Assembly (NCBI GenBank): GCA_014925825.1
Contig: JACGCK010000154.1
Coordinates: 1-64,000 of the forward strand
Length of the DNA: 64,000 nucleotides
Direction: 5' to 3'
From: Pholiota molesta
Taxonomy: Eukaryota > Basidiomycota > Agaricomycetes > Agaricales > Strophariaceae
In this document: positions 22,436 through 32,489 of the stretch, piece after piece
How the letters are laid out: every line of letters begins with the position of its first letter
Position numbering within the stretch: the stretch's first letter is position 1
Translations under genes and position numbers: made by a program
Notes under the pieces: generated by a model
The model's database searches: none
Told to the model about the DNA's origin: nothing
Seen by the model: only the letters and a program-made list of their open reading frames with translations

Positions 22436-23980
22436 TTGATCTCAGCCAAGACCTGCCCCCCCGCCGCTCACACAGGCCCGGTCGCCGCCATCGCGACCCA
22501 GGAGTTCACATGGGCGCTCGGGCGCGATGCCCCGCTGGGCATGGAGGACATGGACGAGAACGCGCTCTACGGGACAATGCCGAAGCTCCTGCAGTCGACG
22601 CGGGCGTGGACGCCCAGAGCGTGGACGGCGTGGCACGGGCTCGTCCCCGCGTACCTGCGCATCGAGCTGGCGGGGGCAAGCTCTCTGGAGCGCGCGCCAC
22701 CGGCGGTGCCCGATTTTTGCACGGATGCGGGCGCGCGACTGCCGGCGGAGCTGGTCGAGGAGATCGTGCGCCGTGCGGCGGCGGAGGACGGCGCGCCCGC
22801 GGGCACTCAAAGCACATAAGATAGCCTGATGCTATAGAGCAGCATATATACTTGTCATCTGTCTGTAGATAGGTTCAATAGTTGTGCAAATGTAAGAACA
22901 TGCATTTTTTTTGCATTATGACCGTTTTTATGTATTTTTTTTTGCACTTTGGGCTCGCTTAGTAGGACAACTTAGACACACATGCTACGTATGCATGATA
23001 GCTCGGTGTGTGCACTCCATTGCATCCCAATGTGTTTTGGAAATCGCCAGGCAAACATTATGCGAGCCCTCGGTAAAAGCCTCAACTCGGTGGGCTCGGA
23101 CACTCTGAACATTATATCTGACATATCACCATGTTCTATGTGTTTGTCCTATGTACTTCTTTCTTGGTGCATTCGATACAACACCTAATTTATGTACCAT
23201 ATCCTGTCCACCTACAACTGTTTGTTACCCTTTTCTTTGCCTACGACACATTTTCGTCGTGCTGTACTTATATTCTCGTACAATTTGCATACTCAATCTG
23301 GTGCTCAGTCACTTGTACCTTGAACTACCCCGTGCGCGCACGTAGCTGTATATTTACAACATCTGCGGTGAGTAACATGTGTTATGTATTCAAATCATTC
23401 CCCTATTTCTGTTTGGAGTAACTGATTGATAAATGCTCTGTATATCTTATCCAATCCTTGTTGATAACAAGCATTACATATATTAGAAAATAAGAACGAC
23501 ATGCGCGCCGCTTTGGGCGCTTATTTGCAGCTCATTTAGTGTGAATTTTGTAACTCCCTTGCATGCTCCTTAGAGAATATTGTCAAGGCTGAGACTGCAT
23601 TCTTTACAACCCAATGGTGCAATGTCATGTTAGGTTGCACTTACTTAGACTCTCATTTCAACTTGATTTTAACAGTAAGCACTTAGCAAGTACTTAGCGT
23701 GATGAGCATCATATGTATTCTACTTTTTTTTTAGCCAAGGGGGCAGCAGAGAGCTTGAATTTAATTCCTATGAATGATTAAACATTCCATGTATGCCTAA
23801 CCGTGCAGAACGCGATGAGCGCGCGGTGGCTGGCGTCGCGCCCAAGTCAAATATAATCACGTGACCATGACAAATCACGTCCGAAGGCCGGAAATACGGT
23901 GACAGGACGGCCCAGGCCACCGGTCGAATGGTGGAAGGCGAATTGAGTTGGGAAATTCCTGCCGCGAGGTTCCCGCCAAC
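22337..23980. repeat. Pair of 24-nt perfect inverted repeats 1.6 kb apart
   Basis: GTTGGCGGGAACCTCGCGGC plus AGGA at 22337-22360 recurs exactly on the opposite strand at 23957-23980. Both arms are preceded by an ACATGT a few bases out (ACATGTAGC on the left, ACATGTGTAAG on the right read in the same sense). The interval holds a GC-rich ORF and AT-rich sequence but no recognisable transposase. Confidence 0.6.
22436..22819 (+). CDS. Small GC-rich ORF with F-box-like helix, uncertain
   Basis: A 127-codon frame of high GC content in an otherwise AT-rich stretch. It contains EFTWALGRDAPLGMEDMDEN, LLQSTRAWTPRAWTAWHGLV and, near the end, RLPAELVEEIVRRAAAEDGA, which has the LPxELxxEI pattern of an F-box first helix. 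The start is preceded by little of coding character, and a run of seven C lies just inside the ORF near 22456-22462, so the true frame may enter from elsewhere. It could be a gene fragment moved here. No function is proposed. Confidence 0.3.
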   Translation: MISAKTCPPAAHTGPVAAIATQEFTWALGRDAPLGMEDMDENALYGTMPKLLQSTRAWTPRAWTAWHGLVPAYLRIELAGASSLERAPPAVPDFCTDAGARLPAELVEEIVRRAAAEDGAPAGTQST

Positions 23981-24588
23981 CTTACACATGTCGCGCGTTT
24001 GAGATAGGGTCTGATTACGGATGAACGCGACGTCTCCGACGAATGAATCTCGGACGAGAAGGGATTTCATGTTTTTGGCTATCGAGATTACTGCTTTCCA
24101 GTTTTGAGGCGCTACCGAATTTGGGTAAATGCGACCTCCATGTGGACCTGCCTAGACTTGTAGATTTATGTTGTCTGGAGATGTCGACAGAAGGTAATCG
24201 CAAGCCGTCCTGTACAGAGTGTGACGACGCTGAAGCCAGTAGGAACACGGAAAGGAAGATTGCGGAATAGATTGGAAGGCGCATGACGCAAGATACTGTA
24301 CGTCCTATTCAGATACTATTGCTAGACAACCAGTTCAACGGGTGGTTCAGTAAGAGAAATCTAAGACGCACCTTTGGCTTGGGATGTGGGTGGGGAAAGA
24401 AAGCGATGTTCTACCTAGCAGGAAAGTATACACCGTAGAAAAGTTGGCCGATGTTATTGGGGTACTGCCTCAAGGCTGCCTGCGGGCTGCAAGTTCCGGT
24501 GACGCAATGCACTGCGAAGACAAATGACAGGCGAGCGGCGACAAACCTCCTGGCGCCGCCCCTCCTGCTATTCATGTCAAAAGCTGTT
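22820..24588. other. 1.8 kb AT-rich intergenic stretch
   Basis: T-rich runs and short ORFs only. A minus-strand ORF at 24015-24284 begins with a hydrophobic MRLPIYSAIFLSVFLLASAS segment that could pass as a signal peptide, but the remainder looks random. The right arm of the 24-nt inverted repeat is at 23957-23980. Confidence 0.5.
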
Positions 24589-24690
24589 CGAGTCTTGAAC
24601 GTTTCAACCGCCCCTGCCACAGCGTTAGGAGTAATTGTCTTCATGGCTGAATTGGCTATAATGAAAACATCGTACAAGCGGGTCTGAGCA

Positions 24691-25412
24691 TGACATCAGC
24701 AAAAAAACAGTTTTAATACGTATGTTCGCCTAGATATAATCCATACATAATGGATATCAGCCCAAGTATAAGTATGCGAAAACCATGATAGAAACTTTTA
24801 ACCATCCTGTAATGTAGCAACGGTTATTATACCCATTCTGATTCCATTCTGATCGTGTGCCCATACAAGGACATTAGAATTATTTCATTACCATTACGAT
24901 GAGGGTAGTTACAACTCCAATACAAATGTTTCCAAGGTACTTACCATAATCTCAGGAGATAGATTGGGTTAGAATATTTTCTTGAATTACAACTACCATA
25001 GATATCTTGATGAGCTATTTGGAATGACTTTACGGACTGCATTTCACACATTTCAATTTTCATCCAATTTTACAGTGTTGCATGGGATTGTACGGCTACA
25101 AGAGTCAAGCCAGAGAATACTTGGAGAATACAATAGAATTTATTTGTAAGGTGTTCGCAAGCTTTCCAAAGACTTGTAACTCTCAAATTCCTCGCGTAGA
25201 TTGTAATGATTACTTGCATTCTAATGGATTCTATCAGGATTCTATTGTAGAACCGCCTTGCAAACGTCAGAAGTGTTCCGAGCATTTTATGGTGATTTAT
25301 GACATTGTAATAAAGCCTCTATTACCCTACGTTTGTGACCAATGTATGGGATCTTAGCAGAACGTATAGGATTCCTTCACCTAGTGTAGAACGCGCTTTT
25401 TTTGGCGATGGA
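24691..25412. other. About 720-bp segment present only in duplication copy A
   Basis: Copy B runs directly from CGGGTCTGAGCA to GAGTCTGAAAG, whereas copy A has 720 bp between the matching points. The inner ends are weakly inverted (CATCAGCAAAAAAACAG against CATCGCCAAAAAAAGCG), and TCTGA flanks both sides. Internal sequence is AT-rich with a 91-codon ORF at 25082-25357 of no known family. It is either an insertion in A or a loss from B. Confidence 0.55.
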
Positions 25413-25618
25413 GATCTGAAAATCGAGGCTGGAGGCCTCCACCACTTGTCCACCACGACTCGACCACGACGGTGTCGGAAGGCAGCAAAGCTGCCAGCTC
25501 GGAAGGAGGCTGTTGCCTAACATGCACAAACACATCACCCCTTACGCATTGGACTCTTTGACAGTCTTTGACTACATACAAGTCCCAACTCCGTCCATAC
25601 GTTCAATGTACCCCAGCT

Positions 25619-27703
25619 ATGCTCTCTGAAGAGCGCCGTCCAAACGCCGAAACGAAGCTTCACCCACCGCCATTAGACTGGAATGCATTGCGCGCGAAAA
25701 GTCTACGAAGAGGGGGATTTGGAGACGAACGGGTGGATATATGGTGCGTCAACGCGTCAAATGGTACTTTCTATTCCGAGCTCACCCCTTGACCGCGTGG
25801 CAGGCCTCAAGTTCTCAACGTCTCGATACCAAAAGCTGTGAAAGACGAGAAACTACCGTTCGACGAGAGTTTTGAGAGCTTACCACACGTGGACGAACGC
25901 CAGATTAGCCTCGACACGGATCGTAGCTTCGTTCTCTATCCAGTGGGTGGGCATCCTATACCTCTTCTCTCCAAGAGACTTGTTGACCGCTTTAATAGAA
26001 CCTAAAATTGACAGGGAAACCCTCCAAACTGGCTTGAATCAACTGTTAGTATCATTATTTCGAAAACGCCCTCGATTAAGTTATTTCCAGGTATGATTCT
26101 GTATTAAACTTCCCGCTCATGATCTGAATCTTATCCCTCAGGGCTACCATGACATTGTCACTGTGCTCTTTCTAACTCTACCTGAAGACCTGCATCTACC
26201 ATGTGTCGAGAAACTCAGCTTACACAGACTCCGGGATTCCATGGGATTGGGACTAGAGCCCATACTCGGATTGTTAAGGTACCCATACACGGAAATCTCT
26301 ATAATATCAGACTTGACCTATCTATTTCAGGGTGACCAAAAATCTCTTGGAGCTCGCCGATCCAGAATATGCGGAGATACTGGAACAGTACGCGTTTTAT
26401 CTCGTTCACCGTCTATTCCTTCCGACTAACGATCGTTCTACATAGGAGCTCTCCGCTGCCGTTCTACGCATTATCCAATCTCTTGACGTTGTTCTCTCAC
26501 GATATGCCGACACTTCCTCTGATACAACATGTCTTCGATTATCTATTATGTCGACCTCCCATTGCGACGGTGTATTTAGCCACAGCCGTAAGTAACCAAC
26601 GTCAAGGTTGTCATTTCGGTGATATTGACAACTCAACGGGCACAGATTATTCTCGCACGTAAAAAGGAAGTTATACGACTCCAGGAAGAAGATGAAGAAG
26701 GGATGATACATTCGCTTCTGAGCAGTCTGCCTGATTTGGTAGACGACTCTGTCGACATGCGAGAAGATGATGGCGACACATCCATACTAGAAAATGGCGA
26801 TAACACATTCTTCAAGGAGGAAGACGTATCCTCTCCGCCAGATATATCAACCGTGCCCATGGGGTTGGAAGATGTCAAACGTGAACAGATAGACTCTGCT
26901 GCACCGACTATTGCTGAGCGGAAACCAAGCAACGATCACCAAGATCTTCCTGAATTTCTCGAATTTGATTTTGGAGTGGGAGCTGCGTCCACACCCAATC
27001 CTGCTATACCATCCGCAGAGCGCCAGGAAATATCTGTGGACCCAGAAGGAGAACAAAATACACACCTAGATGCCATAAAATCGGAGATATCACCTGATGT
27101 CGAGTCAGCGCCCAAGGTCGAAGAGGCGGATATACCCCTCCATGCTGCCCCCACCCACCCCAATCTCACGCTTGTCGACCTCCTGCGCACGGCGGATGAG
27201 CTATACGAGCAATTTCCACCCTCCCATTCCGGCTTGAAGCTCGCGTCGATAATGGGGCCGCAGAGCGTGATCTACACCTGGTCCGAGTCCCCGTCCGCGC
27301 TCCCGTCAGACCACACGGCGGAAGCCATGGTCGCGCACCCCGAGCTCATCGTGTACCCGTACGTCGAGCCCACCTACGACCAGAAGGAACTTGGCGCCGG
27401 CGACGCGCCGGAGAAGGGCGGGCGGTCCGCGCGTCGGAAGCGAAGGAAGCTGCGCAAGTCGCCGTTCGGGCAGGTGGAGAAGAAGACGATGCTCGCGGGC
27501 ACGGTGATCGTGCTCGGGGTGGCGATGGCGGTGTATGGGCTGCGGGCGCGGCAGGCGCCCGGCGGGCACGGGCTGTTCCATTACGCGGAGGGGCATGCGC
27601 ATGCGGGGGTGGGCGGGAGTGGAGGCGGCTCAGGGGGTGGCTTGGCGGCGCGCTTGCGGGGGTGTCGCGGAAGATTATGCATGGGTTGTTGTCTGGTGCG
27701 TGA
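25619..27703 (+). CDS. TBC-domain Rab GTPase-activating protein, TBC1D20/Gyp8 type, copy A
   Basis: Predicted GAP for a Ypt1/Rab1-type GTPase, anchored by a C-terminal membrane segment as in TBC1D20. The start at 25619 reads MLSEERRPNAETKLHPPPLD. Both catalytic fingers are visible: ISLDTDR matches the IxxDxxR arginine motif, and LSYFQ at an exon end supplies the YxQ glutamine motif, followed by GYHDIVTVLFLTLPEDLHLP. Further TBC segments are LSLHRLRDSMGLGLEPILGL, SNLLTLFSHDMPTLPLIQHV and FDYLLCRPPIATVYLATA. An acidic linker follows, then DLLRTADELYEQFPP and the basic-flanked transmembrane stretch MLAGTVIVLGVAMAVYGL. The end is uncertain. A one-base shift near 27645 gives a short tail VSRKIMHGLLSGA stopping at 27703, supported by copy B; unshifted, the frame runs on to 27932. 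Confidence 0.85.
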
Positions 27704-27756
27704 TGGGTGGCTTTGTCGAGCGCGGCGCTGGTGGACCCGCTGTTCGTGCGCACTAG

Positions 27757-27918
27757 CTGGAGTTCGCCCTGGAGGATGCAGCGGCAGTGAAGCTCGTGTT
27801 CTCGTTCCTGGACCGCACGCAGGGGCAGCTGCGCTGGAGTTCGCCAAGGGCCGTCGGGGAGGCGCGGGAAAGTGGCGGGATCGGGGGGCGGGAATTACCA
27901 TACGGCGTGAAAACGTGA
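27757..27918 (+). other. Orphan coding-like fragment after TBC copy A
   Basis: A 53-codon open stretch reads LEFALEDAAAVKLVFSFLDR then TQGQLRWSSPRAVGEARES, with an amphipathic helix pattern and strong GC codon bias. It follows CGCACTAG, a possible acceptor, and a GTGCGT donor-like site lies at 27694. It could be a last exon of the TBC gene read in its unshifted frame, or the tail of a different lost gene. It is outside the segment shared with copy B. Confidence 0.35.
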
Positions 27919-28008
27919 AAACACGTAAGTAACTGTCTTTTTTTGGGTGTAGGGAGTTCATAGGATCAGAGGTTAGCCCACCCCGAAGGGCAGGCTAACG
28001 TAGATACA

Positions 28009-28173
28009 GCTAAAATGTAGTAGTCAGTAGATAGTCAATAAACCGGTTTACGCACCAAGTTAATCCTTGCGCGGAATGTTCAAAGCTCGCGAATTGGGCG
28101 CCCCGTACGCGGAGCTAATGTAGAAATGTAGTCGTCAGTCGCTGGTCAATAAACTGGTTTTGCGCACCAAGGC
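28009..28173 (+). repeat. Diverged tandem repeat, period about 100 bp
   Basis: GCTAAAATGTAGTAGTCAGT with AGATAGTCAATAAACCGGTT and TACGCACCAAG at 28009-28055 recurs as GTAGAAATGTAGTCGTCAGT with CGCTGGTCAATAAACTGG and GCGCACCAAG at 28116-28168. No ORF crosses it. Confidence 0.7.
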
Positions 28174-28270
28174 AAGGACCATCTTTTTTGAACACGCACG
28201 GAAAGTCAGTGTCATTGTATTTGTATTTGTGTGTTTTCGAGGATCGCGATGGATTGGTGACACGCAAAGT

Positions 28271-28440
28271 GCATTTTCGAGCTGAAATTGAAGATATAAG
28301 CCATTAGCAAATTGGGAATAAGCCAGTTGTACTCACCAAGTCTTAATTCCGAGTGTGCAAACCCCATTTTCAAGCTGAAATCAAAGAAACAAGTCATTAG
28401 CAAATTGAGAATAAGCCACCAAGCCTTAATTTCGAGTGGG
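28271..28440 (+). repeat. Diverged tandem repeat, period about 97 bp
   Basis: TTTTCGAGCTGAAATTGAAG followed by CATTAGCAAATTGGGAATAA and CCAAGTCTTAATTCCGAGTG at 28272-28354 recurs as TTTTCAAGCTGAAATCAAAG, CATTAGCAAATTGAGAATAA and CCAAGCCTTAATTTCGAGTG at 28369-28438. Confidence 0.75.
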
Positions 28441-29047
28441 AGATTCATCAGAAAATGCCCGGGCATCAGCAAGTGTGCGAAATGCGGGGATGGAGTGGAT
28501 GTGCACAATGGGCAACTTGCAATGACTTGCAATAGGCGCGGCCACGATACGGATCCAGGGTCGGCCCCGACACATAGCACGACAGCCCATGCAGGATATA
28601 CCTCACTGAAGGAGGGGACAAGGAGGTGCCTTCTTGTTTTAGATTCACTTTCGGGTGTTTTTCCACAGAACGTGCTTGCCCGCATTTACGGCGGAAGGCT
28701 AAAATTGATATTAGTATGTAAACAGAATCCCAAAAAGCATGATTTACCTTACGACAAATCATTCTTATATTCAAATGAAGCCCTAAGCTTTGAAAAGAAC
28801 AATCAGTGAATAAATCATTGAGTTAAAGCAGGAGAAAATGCAAGCATACTTACTACTTAGTCCATGGACATGTGGGCGATTGCACACCAAAAAAATGGGC
28901 GCTTAAAATAGAAAACAACGTACTTGAATGATGGTTTCATGTTGCGATCGAAAAAAAGCTTTTGAGAGTAAGAGTTTGGTCACCGAACACCCAAATGTAA
29001 GAGGGAAGTATTATTCCACACACGATGGAATGAATTGAATGTCGTAG

Positions 29048-29578
29048 TCCGCGGGAATTCCAAATATCGTGTCGGAATATCTGCAGGAAGAATCAGTACT
29101 TTATCAGGTAGAAAAAGAGAACATACCTATAAGGCTATATCACAGTTCGCGGGAAATCCAAATATGGACTCGGAATATCTTCACGTAGAATTAGCAGTGA
29201 GCACACACGGGTCTGCCTTCTTACGTTGTTCCACTATCCTCATCCACCACTGCCAACATCGAGAGCCCCTCCTGTCGAATGACATATGTGGGCTGGTATT
29301 TCAGAACACGGGCACGTCAGTGATGGACATCAGGTGCATAATAACACAAACGGGCTCACAATGATGGACAGCCGGCTTATGGCGATGGATGGAGATGGAT
29401 GGCGGATCCTGACATTGGATCAAAGTCTGCGGAAGTTCGAGAATACTGTCGGATTACCTTGAGATTTGCGAGAAAGAAGAAAAACTTGGGAGGAGAACCT
29501 ACATGTGTTTGGAACATTCTCGCAGTCAGCGGGAAGTTTAAATGTGGTGTCAGGATATCTACAAATGGAATCAGTGTA
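29048..29578 (+). repeat. Three dispersed copies of a roughly 55-bp motif
   Basis: Related segments start at 29048 (GTCCGCGGGAATTCCAAATA), 29144 (GTTCGCGGGAAATCCAAATA) and 29524 (AGTCAGCGGGAAGTTTAAAT), each followed by a TC[GA]GAATATCT-like stretch and a GAAT[CT]AG end. Spacing is irregular. Confidence 0.6.
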
Positions 29579-30689
29579 GTATTGGGTATGGAAGCAAAGA
29601 TACTTCTCGTCAGAGGATCCCATCATCATCTTGCAGTCCACCGGAAGCTCGAATATGAATTTGGGACTGAGCCGTGCGAGTGTGTGGTGGAGTCGACATC
29701 AGGAATCAGGATCGTCGTCCGTCGTGACAGCGGCGACAACAGGCGCCTAAATAGCAAGTGCCGGCAGTGCAGGAGTACATCAGCACAGTTAACATGTATA
29801 GAAAGAGTGGATAAAATACCGTACAAGGGACTGGTATTGAAACGAAAGAGATGGGACTGTATACCGTCATAAAGACAGCAAGGATGGAAAGGGGGATTCA
29901 GGAGCGTCAAGAAAATTGCTCCCTTTTAATATTTTTCTGCTGCCAAGGGCCGTCTGATTTCTGCTTGACTCCCATTCACCCTTGCAGCATCTAGACGTGT
30001 GAGCGGTGCTAACGATTTAGTTTCAGCCTTGCCAGCAAGCTGCAAAGAAGCCCGACCTGAATTATGACAATCTTGTCTCAGGGTAGCGGGGACCGGAAAT
30101 ATCATCTCGCGCATATCCACTTCCGCATTTTTTCCCTCCATCGAATTCTGTGAGATATTTTATACATTGTACTCAGACGCTGCAAAGCATTGAAAGTTCC
30201 CTATGCTACAGACCAATTTCAGAGGAACGAAGCAAGAAAACTGATTCCAGTAGCATACCAAAGTGTGTCCGAGCTTCGCAAAAGTATACCGGAGTACAAG
30301 CGGTTACCAAATAGACATTTGACATACTTGCCAACCTATTCATGTCCGTCTGTTTCGCAATGCAGAATTACGGTCTCGGAAGCTACTTGTATCAAGGAAT
30401 ATTGCTTTTTGATCCGCCGTTTCCAGCGCATTGGCCCGCCATGTTTTTCCGTCTCATTACATATTGTTCAAGCCTACATAGCCGTTAATCCAAGGTCGCA
30501 CCAGAATATATCACTGCAGCATTTTTGTTTTAGACCGTAGATTGAGTGGAGTCTATTTCGCGCTGCATTATGTTTTAGCGCCCGTATCAGCGCCAAAAAT
30601 GTGGTGCAAGTTTGACCAAGAGCTTTGGCCTCGTGAAATTAAGATATCGAGTTGTCAATCTATACACATTCGACTGAATTACTTACGGC

Positions 30690-32063
30690 GCTCCAGAAAG
30701 ATGAAGCGCAGCTGCACGGAACACAGATCCAATCATGTCCGCCTCCTCACTGAATACGCGATTTCACAAGCCACGAATACACCGGTTCTTTTCACCCGTT
30801 AATAGGACCCTGACTGACGGTGCGGCTACCCTACGTGGCAGCGAGAAAGCGCCGCCGCGCGCATTGCGCAGAGATACGAAATAATGCAAGTTATACAGAT
30901 TGTGGCATATCTTTGTCCTATATTCGTTTAGAAGAACTATTATTAGGCGCTTGCGCTATTTTATTGGTTAGACTTGGAACGACATGAATATAATGAGATC
31001 TGTCCATCGTGCCTTGAGTTGACTATGGCACTCCGTCAGAAAGACGAAGCGCGGCAATCCATATCCGCCTGCTCACCGAATGCGCTATTTCACGAGCCCC
31101 AGACAAGCCGCTGTCAATAGAACCCTAACTGTTGCGGCTAGTATACGCGGCAGCCTGAGCGAGAATAGCGCGCGCAGGGCATACCAAGTGGGTGGAGGAA
31201 GTGTTTCACCTCCCCGTAGTATAGCCGTGATGATGAGCGCATTTCAAGTACAGTTCTTAATTATATGGTACATCGTATTATAATACGTTAAAGTACCCTA
31301 TTAACTACCCATTTCCAAAATTATAGAGGTGCACGAGCAAACGGCGACCGCAAAATGCCATGCCACCCAACTGTGTCTGGACCCCCGCCTCGCGAACGTG
31401 TTCGAAATGCAGCGCAACCGGGGACCTGGAAAAAGGACGTAAATTACATTCTTATTACGGAAGTAATAAGCGAACGTTTCAGCCTAAGCCAGCTGGCTAA
31501 TTCTTTGCGCTGGAAGTGGAGAATTCGGTGCAGGGGGACGTAGATTGAACGGAAGGCGCTAGAAACGCCGTTTTCTCGTATTCCAAAAGGCCGGTTCCTT
31601 TCACTTGTCATTAAGACCCTGAGTCTAGCGGCTAGCTGACGTGGCAGCGAGAATAGCTCGCGCAGTGCTAACAAGTGGGTGGAGGAAGGGTGTTCAGGTC
31701 CCGGTAGTGTAGCTGCGATGATTAGCGCGTTTCCATTGCAGTTCTCAATTATATTGCTCAATTGTTTTGAATACGTGAGAATACACTACACACTACCTAT
31801 TCTCAAATTTACAGAGCTGGACGAGCAAATGGCGACCGCAAGTACGCCGTGCCACCCGACAGCACCCTGTGTCGGGACCTCCGCCTCGGAAATACGTTCG
31901 AAATGCAGCGCAACCAGGGACCTAAAAAAGCACGTAGATTACGTCTCCATCACGGAAGTACTAAGCGAACGTTTCAGCCTAAGCCAGCTGGCTAATTCTT
32001 TGCGGATGAAGTGGAGGGTTCGGTGCAGGGGGGCGTAGATTGAACGGAAGGCGCTAGAAACGC
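30690..32063 (+). repeat. Tandem duplication, unit about 500 bp, two full and one partial copy
   Basis: A partial copy at about 30690-30885 is followed by full copies at about 31025-31575 and 31575-32063. Shared landmarks include TGCGGCTA, GGCAGC...GAGAATAG, AAGTGGGTGGAGGAAG, ACGAGCAAA[TC]GGCGACCGCA and GAACGTTTCAGCCTAAGCCA followed by GCTGGCTAATTCTTTGCG. Both full copies keep an open frame ending in ERFSLSQLANSLR then KWR[IV]RCRG. The middle of the unit, before ACAG or ATAG at 31814 and 31326, diverges more than its flanks, as an intron would. Confidence 0.75.
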
Positions 32064-32481
32064 CATTTCCGCGTATTCTGAGGTTTTCGTGCAGGGTACA
32101 TGGGCCGAGGTGCGGCAGAGCTTTGGTAGGGTCGCTTTGGTGAGATATTCGCGCTGAGAGTGCGTGGTGTGGATGACTCTAAGGATGCGTTTGCGAGAGC
32201 TTTTGAAATTGTTGTAACTACAGACGGTTTGAAATACAGCAATAAATTGGAATGTTATTGACTGATAGTCTACACGAATACGAATTGTTAGCTGGTACAT
32301 ACAGGAGAATACTGCAGAGGTTGTGAGGTCGATAGCGCGAACGGGAGAAGGGGACGCGGAGGAATGGCCGCGAATTGGACTTGCTCGCTTAATTTGATGA
32401 TTCCGGTATCTGACCCTGACTCGCATCCGTTTCTTTCCCAAACCAATCTATTGGAATCTACTACGTACATGGGAGCAGATG

Positions 32482-32489
32482 TATATAAG
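32482..32489 (+). promoter_or_regulatory. TATA box ahead of the spliced-repeat array
   Basis: TATATAAG at 32482-32489 is followed about 35-90 bp downstream by a pure pyrimidine-rich tract (CCTCATCTCTCCTCTGCTCT and onwards), the usual arrangement at fungal transcription start regions. Confidence 0.5.

Larger units (their letters stand above)
24589..27720 (+). repeat. Segmental duplication, copy A (TBC locus)
   Basis: This segment is repeated in the same orientation at 34981-37336. The match starts at CGAGTCTTGAACGTTTCAAC in both, continues for about 100 bp, is interrupted in copy A by some 720 extra bases (24691 to about 25412), then resumes through the entire TBC gene and ends shortly after GCGTGATGGGTGGCTTT. 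Introns and exons align throughout; most differences are substitutions or codon-sized indels. Confidence 0.9.
28174..30689. other. 2.5 kb without a recognised gene
   Basis: Apart from the repeats listed separately, there are only ORFs of up to about 165 codons on either strand, with no motif I recognise. I see no tRNA or rRNA. Confidence 0.5.

Noticed and set aside
22442..22817. Several overlapping minus-strand Arg/Pro-rich ORFs
   Set aside because: They are antisense shadows of one GC-rich island; composition is not protein-like.
24015..24284. Possible small secreted protein (hydrophobic N-terminus, 89 codons, minus strand)
   Set aside because: No cleavage-site context, no conserved cysteines, and the downstream sequence looks random; a chance ORF is likely.
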